DNA from: Pelobates cultripes | Taxonomy: Eukaryota; Chordata; Amphibia; Anura; Pelobatidae | Assembly (NCBI GenBank): GCA_933207985.1 | Contig: OW240916.1 | Span: forward strand, 317,347,324-317,411,323 | Length of the DNA: 64,000 nucleotides | Direction of reading: 5' to 3' | Shown: positions 23,401-38,400 of the stretch, piece by piece | Layout of the letters: each line of letters begins with the position of its first letter | How positions within the stretch are numbered: the first letter of the stretch is position 1 | The notes under the pieces: model-generated | Told to the model about the DNA's origin: nothing | Databases searched by the model: none | What the model saw: the letters and a program-made list of their open reading frames with translations, nothing else | Made by a program: the position numbers and the translations under genes

Positions 23401-26400
23401 TTGTGAACTGGTGATATATTTGCTAAATACAATTCAGAATTTGAAAAAAAATAATAATCAGCAATTCGGTCTTTTTTAAAGGTTTTAATTGAGCAATTTT
23501 GGCATCATTTCTAAAACTGAGCATCTCTGTTGACAGCTCATTGCAACACACAGCTCCGCAACTAACAAACCTTTAGGGCGATAATCTGCAAACTCATTCA
23601 CTCACATGTCTTTTATCATCTGAGTACCATGAAAGCTTCTGATATATACATCAAGGAGATTTAAAGTCCACTAGAGAGCAATAGCACGTATATTTGGGGG
23701 ATACTTGACTTTGTTTAATAGAAATTGAATTACAAAGCATGCTTTAACCCCTTAAGGACCAAACTTCTGAAATAAAAGGGAATCATGACATGTCACACGT
23801 CATGTGTCCTTAAGGGGTTAATACATCATTTTATACAGAGGTCAACATCGGTATTATAAACCTGTTTTGCAAATCCTTGACGTACATTTCTTGCTATTTT
23901 GTTTCCAATAAGCTGGTAACGAACGCTCAGAAATTAACTTTCATTTTCTGTTTTAAGTGTGCCCTTCGCATTATGTTTAAATCCAAAACCGATACATTGA
24001 GATAATAAAAATAGTCCCTTGGTAAATATTGAATATTCTTATGATCTTACTGTACCTTTTCGTGTTGGCTAGATATTGCTCTGAATGACTGATCGCTATT
24101 TTTCGTTTGCATAACATTAATGTAAAGGTTTTTCTCCTCCTGATCCCTTAGAAAGCAGGTGTTCCCAGTACTCTTGACAAAAGCGAGGTTCAGAAAGATG
24201 TTAGTGTTGCCAATAAGGATTCTGAGGCTCATTTTCTTAGTGAGTAAAATCTTTGGGAAACGTCCTGTCTCACTCTGTAACCACTGATTAGTGCATGCAA
24301 CGAGAAATTGAAAGCACATAATCTAAAAATTGGAAATTTTATCAGATCACAAATCTTGTAAATAAATGTTGTTTCTGTTACTGTCCTTCTCAGTGTTGCA
24401 ATAACTCCAATCACCAGTCTGTGCAGTTTTGGGAGTATTCTTTATGTATAAGGTAGTTAACATTTCTCTGTTTCACTCCATGAACCATTTTAAAGGGCAA
24501 CCAACATTTCTGCTCTAATGTAGCATTGCTTGATCATTATCAATGTTTAAACTCCTTTCACCCCATAAAACATGGCAGAGTTTAAATTGATCACAATTGT
24601 AGTAATCGTTAATATAGAATATTATATTTTGATGGTACTTTGGCAAAGCCAACTGTTAAAATCAAATCATCCCAATGCACCTGAATTGTCCCAAAACACA
24701 CAAAATATTTTTTTGTGAGTTAACTAGACGATCAGATGGACTTTTCCCTTGAAAAACAAACAATGAACTAAAACAAGTTTTGAAAAAAGTTACAATACTA
24801 CAAATCCTGGACCATGTAGATTTAGCTATTTCTTAAATGTTTTAAGGAGCTGAAAGGTTTAAACCTATTGTACTTGCATGTAAGAGCATGTTCTAATCGT
24901 ATTATATGATATCATGCTCCAATGCCAATTTCATCGACCTTCTGCTAGGAGTAAGTAAGGCGGAATTCTATTTTTCGGTGTTAAGTCACCATTCGGTTAT
25001 AGATGGTGACTCTGTTATAATTTCATGCAGACCTTAAAAGTGGCAATTATTTTAATTTGTATTAAAGCCTATGCCGTACCATTGTGTTAATCAAGTCACT
25101 TGAATCTTCAAAACCAGTTTGCAAGATCAGGTAAAGGAATTTATTAAGTCTGTCCCTGGTTGATTAACATGACCATATGGGACGTAACCGCCTAAACGCC
25201 CAAATTGTTGCAAAGGACTGCTTTTATGTAAAACACCACGAACAGAGTCCACATGCAGGAAGTAAATTGACTGCATGAAAGCCACGGGAATCCAATTAAA
25301 AAAACAGGAGGAGGAGATGTCCTTGTTAATCAGTTAGTCGTTGCTGTCCTCCAACCAATAATCACTATCCTATGAAATAGTAAATCTCTACTAGCAGCAG
25401 TTTAACAAGTAACTTATCTTTTCCTGTAACGTCCATGATCTCGTTCATAAATGTTTATGGGCACATTAAGAATTTTGAATGATCTATCGAACATAGGCCA
25501 TTTTTTTGTTTTGAGAGGGTTCCAAATTTGTAATGTGTAAATTCCTTACTAACCAGCATACTGCTCACAACTAACACCTTTGTGCTTTGTAGTGCATTGA
25601 TCCATTTCTGTGTCCATTTCCATTACTATGTGCATGAATGTGATATCGTTGTTACTTTGTGTCTTTTTCTTTATTGCTTTAGAGCTAGAAGAACATGCGT
25701 TGTGTTGCAAGACAAAGCCATCTTACAGTCTTGTTCATTTCTGCATTCTGAGTTTAAAAAAATACTTTGTACTAACATTTATCCATTGCTGCATCTGATG
25801 CAGTTGTGTGTTTGTTTGTGTGTGTGCGTGTGTGTGTGTGTTAAAAAAAACAAAAAACAATGAAACCAATACATTATTAACCATTCAATGTGTCAGTCTT
25901 TGCTAATAAAGGTCTCGGTTTAATATTTTTGAATAAGCTTTTCAAATGATTTACTATTTTTGGATAATCTTTTTTTTTTTTTAAATATATATATATATAC
26001 ATATATATATTTTTTTTTACTTTTATTTTTTCAAAAAAACTTATTATAAAAACAAAATATAAAAAAAATTAAAATATTTTTCTAAACATCAACAATTAAT
26101 TTTAAAAGGTTATCCAACAATATTAAATAAATTGACAAGCTAATCCAAAAATAGTAGATCGAGGCCAAAATGAAATAAAACCATTACATTATATAAGTGA
26201 TTTTACAACACTGGTTTACAATTAACACTGTAATCCACATGTCGCAGATATTATGTAGTATGACATGTCCTCTTTTATAACCAGAATTATGAGGATTATA
26301 GTTCTATAACAAATTAAGATTCCTAAAATCACCATTGTATTTAAACATCTCGTGGAGTACATTACAAAATTTGAAATCGAACCACAGGATAGAATCCTAG

Positions 26401-29400
26401 ACGTAACGGTGTACAATTTCCCAATGATTAAATGATTTTTTAAAATTATTTAAAGGTAGGCTTAATTGTAGATATCATTATATTTACTGTACTGTGCAAT
26501 CATTATTGCAATGTATATACTTAGAGATTTTTTTTTTATACCCTGGCAGGAAAAATGCTTGGTATATTTCTGTCTTGAGATCGGTTAACTTGTAATTGAA
26601 TTTCACAAAACAAGAATAACTTTTGGTATCGGTTTTTCTTTTGGATTGGAAATTGCCATAGAAAACACTTTATAATTGGCTTTCTGTTTTCGTTGTGGTT
26701 TTCTCTTTGCATAAAGACTTGTACGTTGTGACAGCAGGTCAAGGTGAACATGGATCCATAGGAAAGGTGAACATTGCCTGTAAAAGTAGTGGTAGGGTAA
26801 ACGTTCTGTGATAGTGCTCTGTGAACCAAACGGTCTAAACATGGCACCATGCCTCCCCAGTGAGGAGCATTGTTTCTTGCTACTATGGGTGGCGAGTCAG
26901 CTTTACATTTCACATTCAGGATTTTAGCCATTGTGTTCTCAATGCATAGAGTGAGATGAACACACTATTGTATGCTCACACATATAACACATCGTTGTAG
27001 TCTAAGTGTGAGGCGATGGCTCTTTCCTAGATTGTCCGTGTTCTATTTAGAATGCCATCCATGGTGTTTCAGTGCTGGGTTGGTGTATTATTTTAGTAGA
27101 TTGATTTTGTAGATTACTTCAGAAATGTTACATGCTAAGATGTGAAAGTTATCTAACTTAGGCCAAGGCTTTCATACCGGCTGGGAAGTAAGTAGGTGAC
27201 CACTTGATCTTATGTCATTTGCTCTAGACTGATTGGTACTTGCAAGCAAAGGAGGGATCCGCATTCTCATCACTTGTAGACTTCGGTGCACTGTACCTAG
27301 GGCTGGCAAACCACCATTCCATATAGTGAAGACGATGTAGTCCAGGCACTCACATGGTCTTTATTAAACAGCAGTTTTATTGTCTAGACTGGAGAGTCAT
27401 ACATTGCCTACATGTGAAATTATTGTTAGAGGTGATACTCTCCATGTTTTCTTGATATGATATAGTTCAAACTGACCCTATGTGAGGTTTTCAGTCATCC
27501 TTTCATCTGCCCAGTATCTTAGTAGTTGCTGAAATCCCAGATGTTTTGCTGTTAAGGCTAAGATACACAATGTGGAGCAAGCAAACCGTTATTGTGTACG
27601 ACAGTCATTGTGACAGAGTGAGAAGGTATGTGATATATTTTAATATAATTAATGTGTGTAGTGTCTGATTTCATTGCTAGAGGCGTATGGAATTCCCTGT
27701 TATGGGAATATGGTGAATTACATTTTTTTTGCCCTACAGAAAAAGCCTTAATTAATCTGAAATAAAGATAAATCGCTCACTATCCGCTTTGGTTGTGTGG
27801 TATGAAATGTGGCAAACTATTTAGACAGTTTTAATCATTGGGAAACCTGGTGCGAAATCCATTCAATAGACCAAAAACCTCTCAATTCCTACAATAAACC
27901 TAGTGAATTACATATAAACTCCATGCGTACGTCTTACAGGTATAATATTTTAGGGGTAAGTATGGGTCTCTTAACTCCACGACCTACGTTTTACCGTCAT
28001 GTTTCCTGATGAGCCATACTAACTTACCATCTTGTGTTTCCATATATTCTATGATACAGTGCTAAATGCAGTTGAAAAGATCAATAGCGCAATTCGTAAC
28101 TTAGATTCTGCCCAAACTCTGTCGACACTTATGCTCCCCGAGGCCCATATGCCTGATGTCCACCCATTTGCTGAAACTTTGTATCAGAATGAACTTCTCA
28201 GCCTTCAGAATCAAAATCCCGAGGTAAGATAATTCCCATATCTTCAGATTTCGGGTTGGATCAAGTTAATTCATTATTTCTTTACGTAGCAAAACCAAAT
28301 CCTGCAATACTGGCTGAGTCGAGTTAATAGAACAGCAGCCTTAAACTACAGCTTTTACTGATATTCTTTTATTAAACCAAGTCTGGCCAGGCCTCCCTTT
28401 CAAGAAATGCAGAATAAATAATATTTAATAATGATAAAGACCCTGTAGGGTCGAAACTTTGCTATTTTTGCACAATTAAAGCAATTTTTTGTTATTCCGA
28501 AGTGCCTGAACCGTTATTTATTCTGCATATCATAGAAATATAGAAAGAAACAATGTGTGTGAACACCCACCACAGTGTAATAAGTGCTTAATTTATATCA
28601 ACAGAAAGGAACTTTCCTGTATAGGATAAGATTTCCAATAGTATTCCTCTTGTCTTCCACACAACACAAGCAAAAAAGGGGGATGATCTGCTGAACCAAT
28701 CATAAATAAAACAGCCTTAATCCATAATATGATATAGTTATGTCTAAATGATTATATAATCTTCTTTTCAAAATAGGAATTCCAAATCCTCTGTCTGTGT
28801 TAAAATCTCCATAGATATATTGGCATGTATGTGCTCAGGAAAGAAAGATATATAAAAGAATATAAGATGCACATTCAGAGTGAAGTACAAAAAAGTATTT
28901 AATAACTTACATCAAGATATAAAATCATCAGTGTAGTCCCTCTATGTCACCACCAGGGATCCCGCTGCAGGGGGATTTGCTACACTCCCTGGGAAGTACA
29001 AGTGACCTACCAAGGAAGGTAAATTATGCTGCATTTAAAATTTCATTTGACAATGAAATGGAAATTGATAGTTATCTGCAGGGGTCCCCTGGTGGTGACA
29101 TAGAGGGACTACACTGATGATTTTATATCTTGATGTAAGTTATTAAATACTTTTTTGTACTTCACTCTGAATGTGCATCTTATATTCTTTTATATATCCA
29201 TTTCTTTCCTGAGCACATACATGCCAATATATCTATGGAGATTTTAACCCAGACAGAGGATTTGGAATTCCTATTTTGAAAAGGAAAATATTCAAGGCTT
29301 GCAAACTTCAGCAAAAGTGTGAGTGGCCATTTGTGAATATAACTTCTACAATTTGTCATCATACACAGTTATACGCTATGTTGTTTTATTTATGATTGGT

Positions 29401-32400
29401 TCAGCAGATCATCCCCCTTTTTTTGCTTGTATCATAGAAATATAAAATGTGATGGCACATAAAAACCATTCGGCCGATCTAGTCTGCCCAATTTTCTAAA
29501 TACTTTCATTAGTCCCTAGCCTTATCTTATAGTTAGGAAAGCCTTATGCCTATCCCACGCATGCTTAAACTCCTTTACTGTGTTAACCTCTACCACTTCA
29601 GCTGGAAGGCTATTCCATGCATCCACTACCCTCTCAGTAAAGTAATACTTCCTCATATTATTTTCAAACCTTTGTCCCTCTAATTTAAGACTATGTCCTC
29701 TTGTTGTGGTAGTTTTTCTTCTTTTAAATATAGTCTCCTCCTTTACTGTGTTGATTCCCTTTATGTATTTAAATGTTTTTATCATATCCCCCCGTCTCGT
29801 CTTTCCTCCAAGCTATGCATGTTAAGATCCTAATATATAGACGAAGATCTGTCAATGAACAGATGTTGAAAAGTACAGTAATACTCAATCTGGATTTTTT
29901 TTAAAATTCCTTTTATTTAAGGCATTTTAAACAAAGTATTAAAAATGGCTCAAGTTACAGAATTTTGTTTGACTTTGAGTTTTCAAAAGACCCTGTCTTT
30001 GAATTCTCTTGTTTTTGAATAAAGCTGATAGTTTGCCTGTGTATATTGACCCCAACATCCCTCCTAACAAATTATACCTGTGTAATTATCCTGCAGAACT
30101 ACTTGGCACACGAAGAGCTGTTTATTGCTGTGGAGATGCTGTCTGCTGTCGCTCTGCTGAATCAGGCTCTGGATAACAATGATATCAATGCGGTTCAGAT
30201 GCACCTTTCCAGCCAATCAATTGGCCTTAACAACCTAGAAGAGGACAACGTGCAGCGGTATGTGATGTATAGGCAACGTACAAAAGGATCATGGGAAAAA
30301 AACTTAAATGTTTTAATGGAGATCCTCTATTCACCTATTCTATTATATAGAGTTTAATCGACTTGTGTCACTATATGTATAAAAAAAAATATTAAATAGT
30401 CTTGGCTGGAGAGTCTTGGCTGGAGTTTTAGATCAGCAGCTAGTGGCCATAGTTGACCTGTTTTTTTAAATTATTTATATAAACATTTGTTCACTCTTTT
30501 TGGGATTTGAAGGACATCTATAAATGTTTTAAAACATTACCAAACCTCCACCATTTACAACTGTTAACTCTTGCTAAAAGTCCTGTGGAGGACCTCGCAT
30601 TAGTTGTCGTTAGTCTAGCTGATTTAATCATGTACGGCATGGTTACAGTAAATGTGTGTGTATTTGGTCACGTTTAGTTTTAGACCTTGTGTTTTATGCT
30701 ATGTTTAACAATGTTATGTTTTTTTTTTTTTTTAAAGCTATATTGGAACCTTGATATCTGTGAAGAGAGAGACGTCGGCCAAAGGACAAGGCTATCTGAG
30801 TTGGAATGAGATCCAGAGCAGTATTGATAATGTAAATGGTGAAGTCCAGGAAGAAAATGAAAGTAGGTTGTGTTGGTCGTTATTTGAATGTGTCATCAGT
30901 CGTAATACATTTACTTAGTGATTACCCCATTTCTGTAATTGTAGGATGCACATTTCCCCCAGAGCATATTAAATGTAGTCCTGCCACCCACCTAAAACAA
31001 CTTTATCAATCAACTAATGAAGGGGCTAGTTTCACACTTAGTACCATTGGGATTCTTTGGGGTTCGCTATAAATCTGGTTAAACATTAAATGTTTGAAAT
31101 TTTTTATATGAGCTTGGATCTGACAACGTGTTGGGTATATTAGAGCTTTAGAAAGTATGAAAATAGCTCTAAATATTGACCCACTCACCTTACTGTGTCT
31201 GCATAGACCATATTGGCTGCCGAGGAGCTAACCTTAATGGAATACAAATATGTATTTTTAAAACTACGATACTATGTTAAATATTTAGGTCTTTGTCTCC
31301 CCTTGTAAGGAGTTAAAATGTAGTATTACTTACTTTGTCTACCTTGCAGCAAAGCCTGCCATCCTGCCTCTTTGTCTGAGATGATCGAGACTGATGTTCA
31401 CAGCCAATCACATGCTTGCATAGGAATGTTTTGGCAGGCTAGTGCGCATGCTTGACAAACCACAGCACTGTGCCAGTCGTTGAGATGAAATGACCTGGTT
31501 GAATAGTGTCCCTTTAATACACAAAGCCAAAAACATTCATGTTTAGCTAAACAGGCAGGACTTGTAACCAGGTTTTCAGAATAGCATTAATGTCAACCTT
31601 TTTTTTTTTTTTTTTTACAATTTTTGGAGGCAAAGAACTGACCCCCCATCATGCACTTTGCAATGCCACCACAGCTGGACATCTACTTGTTGACCACTAC
31701 TGCTATAGAAGAGGCCTGACACCAGCTATTTACTTGTGATGCACCCCCTGAAGCTTTAGTTCAGCAGCTAGGTGGCCACCATTGGCCTGTTCTGATGTAT
31801 AGAAACATTCGTTCACTCATTTGTTGGATCTAAAGGGAGTCCATCAATGCTTTAGTGCTCTAGATTATTACTTAATATACGTTAAAATTAGGGAGGTCAT
31901 TAATTTAGATGTCTGTATCCAGCAATATTAAAAAGTATGACCTGTTTGCAAACTATAGAACGTGCTTGCCTTATAATGTGATCTAGCTTGTGACTGCTTT
32001 ATATTTGTATTCCAGGGATCATTGCAATTGGTATAATTAATGATGCAATTGACCAAGGTGTTCCGCAGAAAACACTAGAAGCACTTTTGTCATCTAGCGC
32101 CAAACTTCAGGCGGTTTCTCCAGAAAACGCATTGCATTATCAAGATGTCCTCCAGCAAGACAAGATGTCAAAATGCAAGGTAAATATCTTATATTCTAAA
32201 AAAAAAAAAAAAAAGGAGCAGATGTATGTCTGATCTGAGAGATAATGAAAACATGTTTGTTTTCTGGAAAAATGAAGACGATTACGCAAGGTTTTAAGGC
32301 TTGAAATCGGTATAGTGATATAACAAACAAGGTCTTTGTCTGGGTTTTAAAGTGAACATGTTCAGGTTGTGAATTGCTTCTGTTTTCATCTTTAAGTTTC

Positions 32401-35400
32401 AAAACAATAGTTTGATTCCCCCATAAAAGAATTGGCTTGGAATTAAATCTGTGTGGTTTACAAAAGATTGTATTAACAAACATTTAAAATAGTCTAGGTT
32501 AAAAAAATGCATGCCATATTTAATGCACCTGAACAAGGCACTTAAAATAAAATACAGCGAATGTCATACTTTATCAAAATTGCGTTCATAAGTCCCTGAT
32601 ATAACGCTGATTCTGCAAATTTTGCAGCTAAGGTGATCCACCTCCTTTTTGCCCAGCATTAACTTCCTTCTTCGTGCTGTAAAACGTCCAATCAATAAAC
32701 AGATTGGAGGTTGTATAAAAACATATATAAAAATAGATATGAATACAATATATAGCTAACATTATTAAATAATGAAATACTAGACCTTAAATACTATCAA
32801 AATAAATGTGAATAGTATTACACAAATAAGCTCACAGAGTTTATTATTGAAAGGTTCTAAAATGTGCTTCTCTGAATTCTTCTTTTGATTGGACTTGCAT
32901 GTTAAAATTGATAAAAGGATAAATAGGGACATTCTACAATCCCTCTGGATTATACAACAGCCAGGGAGTGAACTTGAGTTTTTTAGCTGATATTGTAAAA
33001 AAACAAACAAACAAAAAAAACATTTCGAAACGTATTTCGCGGAGTGTACTGAGTGATGTCCATCCTAGCTTTAATCTGCATTATGTATTTTTAGCCAATC
33101 GGAATATAAGTTTGAATTCAGATCTAAATGCATATTGACCACTTTCACTGAGACCTCTGGAGTAATATACTAGTCTCAGAGGAAGGAAGGCAATGTTTAA
33201 TTTTCCATCGACCAAGTTCTGACCGCCTCCTGCCTTGATGTATCCTATCCTTCTATGTACTGTAAACTGTTGGTGCCTTTACCCAAAAATTAACCAAAAC
33301 TGCTTACCCACTGATTGTACTCAGCCCAACTGTATTCCTAGACATCAGGGGCGCTGGGTTCCAAGACTGCTGGTCAAGCATTGCTGGTAGACATTATTAT
33401 TATTGTATTTATATAGCACCAGCAAATTCCGTAGCGCTGTACAATGGGACATGCAACACATTCCGTTTTATCAGTTTGTAGTCCTGTTTTTACTGTGTAG
33501 AGGAAAAATTGGACGCCTGATATATAAGAGAATCTATAGGGCAGTGTTTTTTTTTTTATCTGTTAGCTGCTACCTGAGGCTAGACATTCTGCTTTCGTCT
33601 TGGACTGTCTATATTGACACTCACTTTTTGTGTCAATTAGTTTAATGATTGTTTTATTATACTTATTTTCTCTCCTTCAATCCCTGTATATACCAGTGGG
33701 TTCTCTGAGAGTGATTCTTCTTTTTCACCCATTTATTACTGATTTTTCACAATTAAACGTTTTAATTTTGATCATTTATTACTTTTACATCAATTTACCT
33801 TTTTAAAATGAATCCTTTGGTGACATAACTAAATTCTATATTACATTTGTAGTTGTAATTTAATCTCAAAAGGGCCAATTTGTTTAATTCCATAAGAGTA
33901 AACTGTGTTTTTTATATATATGGGTTCCCTCAAGTGTTTTGGTGGAATAGAGCCATATCAACATATCGCCATTCATAATTAAATACGTTTAATGGCAGAG
34001 TCAAATCCATGTGTGCAGTCTGGCGCCCCAACTGGAAATGTCACCAGGCGCCAACGATATGCAATAACTCCGCATTAACTCCTCTTCATCCTTACATATT
34101 TACCTCCGGTCCATTATGCAAATTGTACCCCCCTTGCAACTTTATCTTCTTTCTCCTTTTTAAAAAAAAATTCTTTCAGTTATTCTCTTGCTGAATAAAT
34201 GCCTTTAACTTGTTACTAGATGGTTGTAAGGTACTAACGCCACACTAACTCCTCTTCTCACTTACATCTGTAGTGCTCTTACTAAATATCCGCCAGAAAC
34301 TTCTTACAAGAGGATTTAACTGTTTGTGGCCAAATATATTAGGGTTATTCCTTGATTTGTGTATAAATCTTATTAAACAACGGAAACTACTCTGACCTAT
34401 AACGAGTGTAGGTGACTCAGTAGCAGTGATAGATTGTGTTAACTACTACACTTTATCAATTGGCATAGAGCGTGTTGTAAATTGGTAAGTATATATTGGC
34501 TGATACAAACACAAAATTAAGCCATTCGCTCAAACCTCTCTCCTGGAATGTGCGTAGGGAATATATAATGACTTGTGTATATCAATGTTTGTCTGTCTGT
34601 CCATTCTTGTTTTTGTACATTTAACACAGCAGAGAGGTGAGTGGTAAGCATGATATGATCCAGGTGAACAAACATTGATATCTGGTGCAGGATTCAAGGT
34701 GTGCGTTTTTTGTTATTTTTCAAGGTAATAGAAACTAGTATGTGCGTGACACATGGAGGATTAAAATGATCTGGTAAAACAGGGAAACTTCAGAAATCAT
34801 ACAATGTTTCACTTGGTGAAGAGCAAAAGGTTATTTTCTGTAAAAGACACACCTTGCTTTCTATATAACAAGTACAAACGTTAATCAGCTCTTCAAATGT
34901 AGGAGAAATGATACGTTCTACACCGTCTTATCATTATAACATCCGGGGTTCAGAATTCTTGGGTGCTGTTCTCCCATTATTTATCAACTCATTTTTGAAT
35001 AATTTGACAAAACCTGTGGCTCTCCCCCCTTGCACCCGAAGCCTGTTCCCTCTGCTGCTGTTTGAATAATGTTAAATATTTTATCTGTCTAGAAGCCAAA
35101 CTCTTGGAGGTCAGTGAGCACTGGGCTCGCCTTCCACGAGAGATTCCCTTTATTTTTTAAACTGAGGACCTGTATTTACATTGCATTATACAATCTGTTT
35201 TGGAATAAAAAAAAAAAAAAATTTCCCCTTAAAGTAGGCGATTGAATAACTAGTAAAACTTGCCCTTGATTTGTGTCACATTTAATTCTTAAGTAAGAGA
35301 GAGATTACAACATAGACATCAATTACTGATCACGTGTGCTACTTCGATTGGCGGTGGAATTGACAATACTGGATGTCTTCAAATTACTCCGTTTGACGTT

Positions 35401-38400
35401 GGACAATAAAATGACATAGTGAAAGGGAATATTCTGGAACGTAGGTCCCTTAGAAAATGGGACATACCTCCTAGTACTGGATTTGGTGGGACAACCTGTG
35501 CAGTCTGCCCCAAGAGCATGCAGCTTGTTGGCAGAACATTTAAACAGCGCTTTTGCAGACCTGTGCTACGGCGTGCATTCATGCCAAACTGACACCCACC
35601 TTTCACATTGGGGGTCTGTGTCACACCCCATAAGACCCCTTCGTCCTGGACTAAAATGATACCTCCAATGTTGGCAGATATGACATGGGGAAAAACTAAA
35701 CAAAACATATATTGGTTTTACAATTTTTATTATTGAAGAATAAACCCACATCTGACAGATTTACTTATTAAGTTCAATACTGCAGAGTGTACTGATATTT
35801 ACTTAGTAAATTGTAATTACTGTATGAAATGTGTAAACGTTCATAATTTCATCATATATCTCGCTTCTTTTCCCTTGTGCTGGATATGTTTTTAGTGGTA
35901 GATCTTTTTGCTCCATGTTCTGTGCTGAGACTTTGTTTCCATAGATTTCGAGATATGTCGATGAAAAACAAAGTTGTTAAGCAAGAATAGTTCAGTTGTA
36001 TGCAAATATTGTGCTCACCTTTACGGAATAATTTTAATAAGTTTGGAGATTTCATGGTTGGGCCGTATAAATCTCATTAAAATGATATTACCTCTTATAT
36101 TATATCTTTTTAGAACATTACCTATAGCACTCTCCAACAAATTACTTAAGCAAATTCAGAGTACCATAAACACTCATATTTGGAAGAGGAAACCCCCTAG
36201 AGTGGCATGAGGGAGCTCAGGTCTTTCATACGTAAAAGGTGGTCTGGGGATGCCAGACATTAAAACATATTACAGGGCATCCTTCCTAGCAGAAGGGATT
36301 CGATTACTGAGATTTAGGAAAACCACTCAATAAATACCCAATTTGGTTAACACTCGTAAATACGTGTTTAGATGCAAATAACATAATATATTATCTATGG
36401 ACATGTTCGGTTCCCCAGTTTCCTTTAAAATCTTTAAAAATGTTGCAAAGCACAAAACCCTTGTTAAGAATTTGGAAAGATTGGTGTCCATATGTAATAA
36501 GCTCAAATCTGATGTTTAGAGCTGCCCCAATAAAGGCATCAGCGGCCCTCTCTTTGGACCTTCAGATGAGGAGATGGCAAGAGAAAGGACTAAGACAAAT
36601 AGGCAATTTAATGAATGGGCCACAAGTAAAGCTATTTCCTGATCTTCAAAAAGAATTAGATTTGGAAGCTAGAGATCTGTTTGTGTATTTAAGGATCAAG
36701 AATATAATAAAGGCACATATTTTGCATAATCCACATATTGATGTAAATACCTTATCTACGCCAGAATTTATTTTGTCACACAAATCTGTCAAACCCTTTT
36801 CCTGGTGCTATAATGCACTGACGGAAAGTTCTGCACCAGATAAACTAAAATACATGATACAATGGGAGAATGAAATTGGGCATCAATTCACCAGGAAAGA
36901 CTGGCATTCAGCTATGCTTAGCACCAAGCAAGCCTCGCGTAGTTTATCGCTATGGGGGGCGTATTGTAAGGTGACAATGAGATGGTATTTGGTACCGCAA
37001 AGATTAGCACGTATGTATGCTGATTCATTAGGGTTATGTTGGATGTGCGAAAAAGCAGCAGGATCTATGCTGCATATGTTTGGGGACTGTCCCTATTTAG
37101 GAGAGTTTTGGAAACGAATTCAGAGTTTGATTTATGACAAGACAAAGCTTGCTATCCCCTTGCATGCAGAGAAATTTGTACTCCACATTATTCCAGGAAT
37201 TAATATTCATCCCCATAGAAAAGTGATTTTAAATATTCTTACGGTAGCAAAAATAGCTTTAGCAAGTAATTGGAAGAAGACAGTCATTCCTTCAGATGAC
37301 GTAATACACACCAAGCTGAACAAGATTAGCGCATATGAAAAGATGGCATGTGAAGTTAATGGATGCCTTGACAAATATAAAAAAGAATGGCACAGTTGGA
37401 TGATTAATCAGGTACTCTAGCTTTAAATCAAGGAAGTGATGGGAAAATGAGGTCCGACAGAGGCTGTAGCTGGGGCTAAAAACACGACACATAAGGGTGA
37501 GCTAGAAGCTTGGTATGACTTAAAAGGGGAAGAGTCCCCTTGGAATATAGTTAAACAGACCCAGGTAAAGTAAGATTTCTGACTGGAGTATGCTTTACAC
37601 CAGGTGGCTAGGGCCAGTAAAGAGGTAGACTGGTATGTAAATCGGTAACGTGGAGAACAACCAGGGCTTTTCTTTTTTCTTTTCCTTTCTTTAATTCCTT
37701 TTTTTTCCCTTCTCTTTCTTTTCTTTTTTGTATCCTTATCTCCATATTTAGTTAGGGAAACTATGAACTAATAACGCAACAGATTAATAAAGTAGTACAT
37801 CACAACTGTAAGTTAGTTCATTATAAGCTAATAATATGATCAGCACACCTAGGAGTTGAATGGTATGTATTTACTAAACTAACGTATTATTAAGGCAACA
37901 TGGGAGTGTTTTAGTATGAATGCTTATAATGATAATGGATAATATAAGGGCTGTTACTGCAAGTGGTTTAAAGGAAAGGGATTTTATTGATGGATAATAT
38001 GTAAAATGTGATGTACTGCCTATTTAAAATGTAAAAAAAAAAATAATAATAATTTTGCTGTTCTACTGCCATCTACTGTCACTTTTCAAGTACTGCATGA
38101 TATAAATAAATCCTGCCTTTAGAAAATAATACTTCGGAATGCTTCGTCCCTGTTCTTAAAAGAATCCCACTACATAAATGTTCCCGGCTGCTCGAGATGG
38201 GAATTGTAACTTGTGACTACCATAGTTAGTTCAGTTCTTCCCCCATTACTGATATGTCAAACAAGTGGCACTCTCCATAGCCCCTCATGTGGTAAGATAA
38301 AAGGCAAGAATTAATGAGTCGCTGAGAATTCCTGCACTCTATTTTTTTCTACAACCAACATTTTATTTATGAAGGTAAAAGCAGGTAATTTATCAGAATC

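Noticed and set aside
25582..25863. + strand frame around 25610-25800 with a possible ...CTTTAG acceptor before [11 protein letters not shown]
   Set aside because: Considered as the missing IQGAP2 linker exon, but 24152-24239 has the right length, phases, splice sites and IQGAP1 co-linearity.
26536..26931. 131-codon - strand frame ([15 protein letters not shown]...)
   Set aside because: Not recognised, no splice context; treated as chance.
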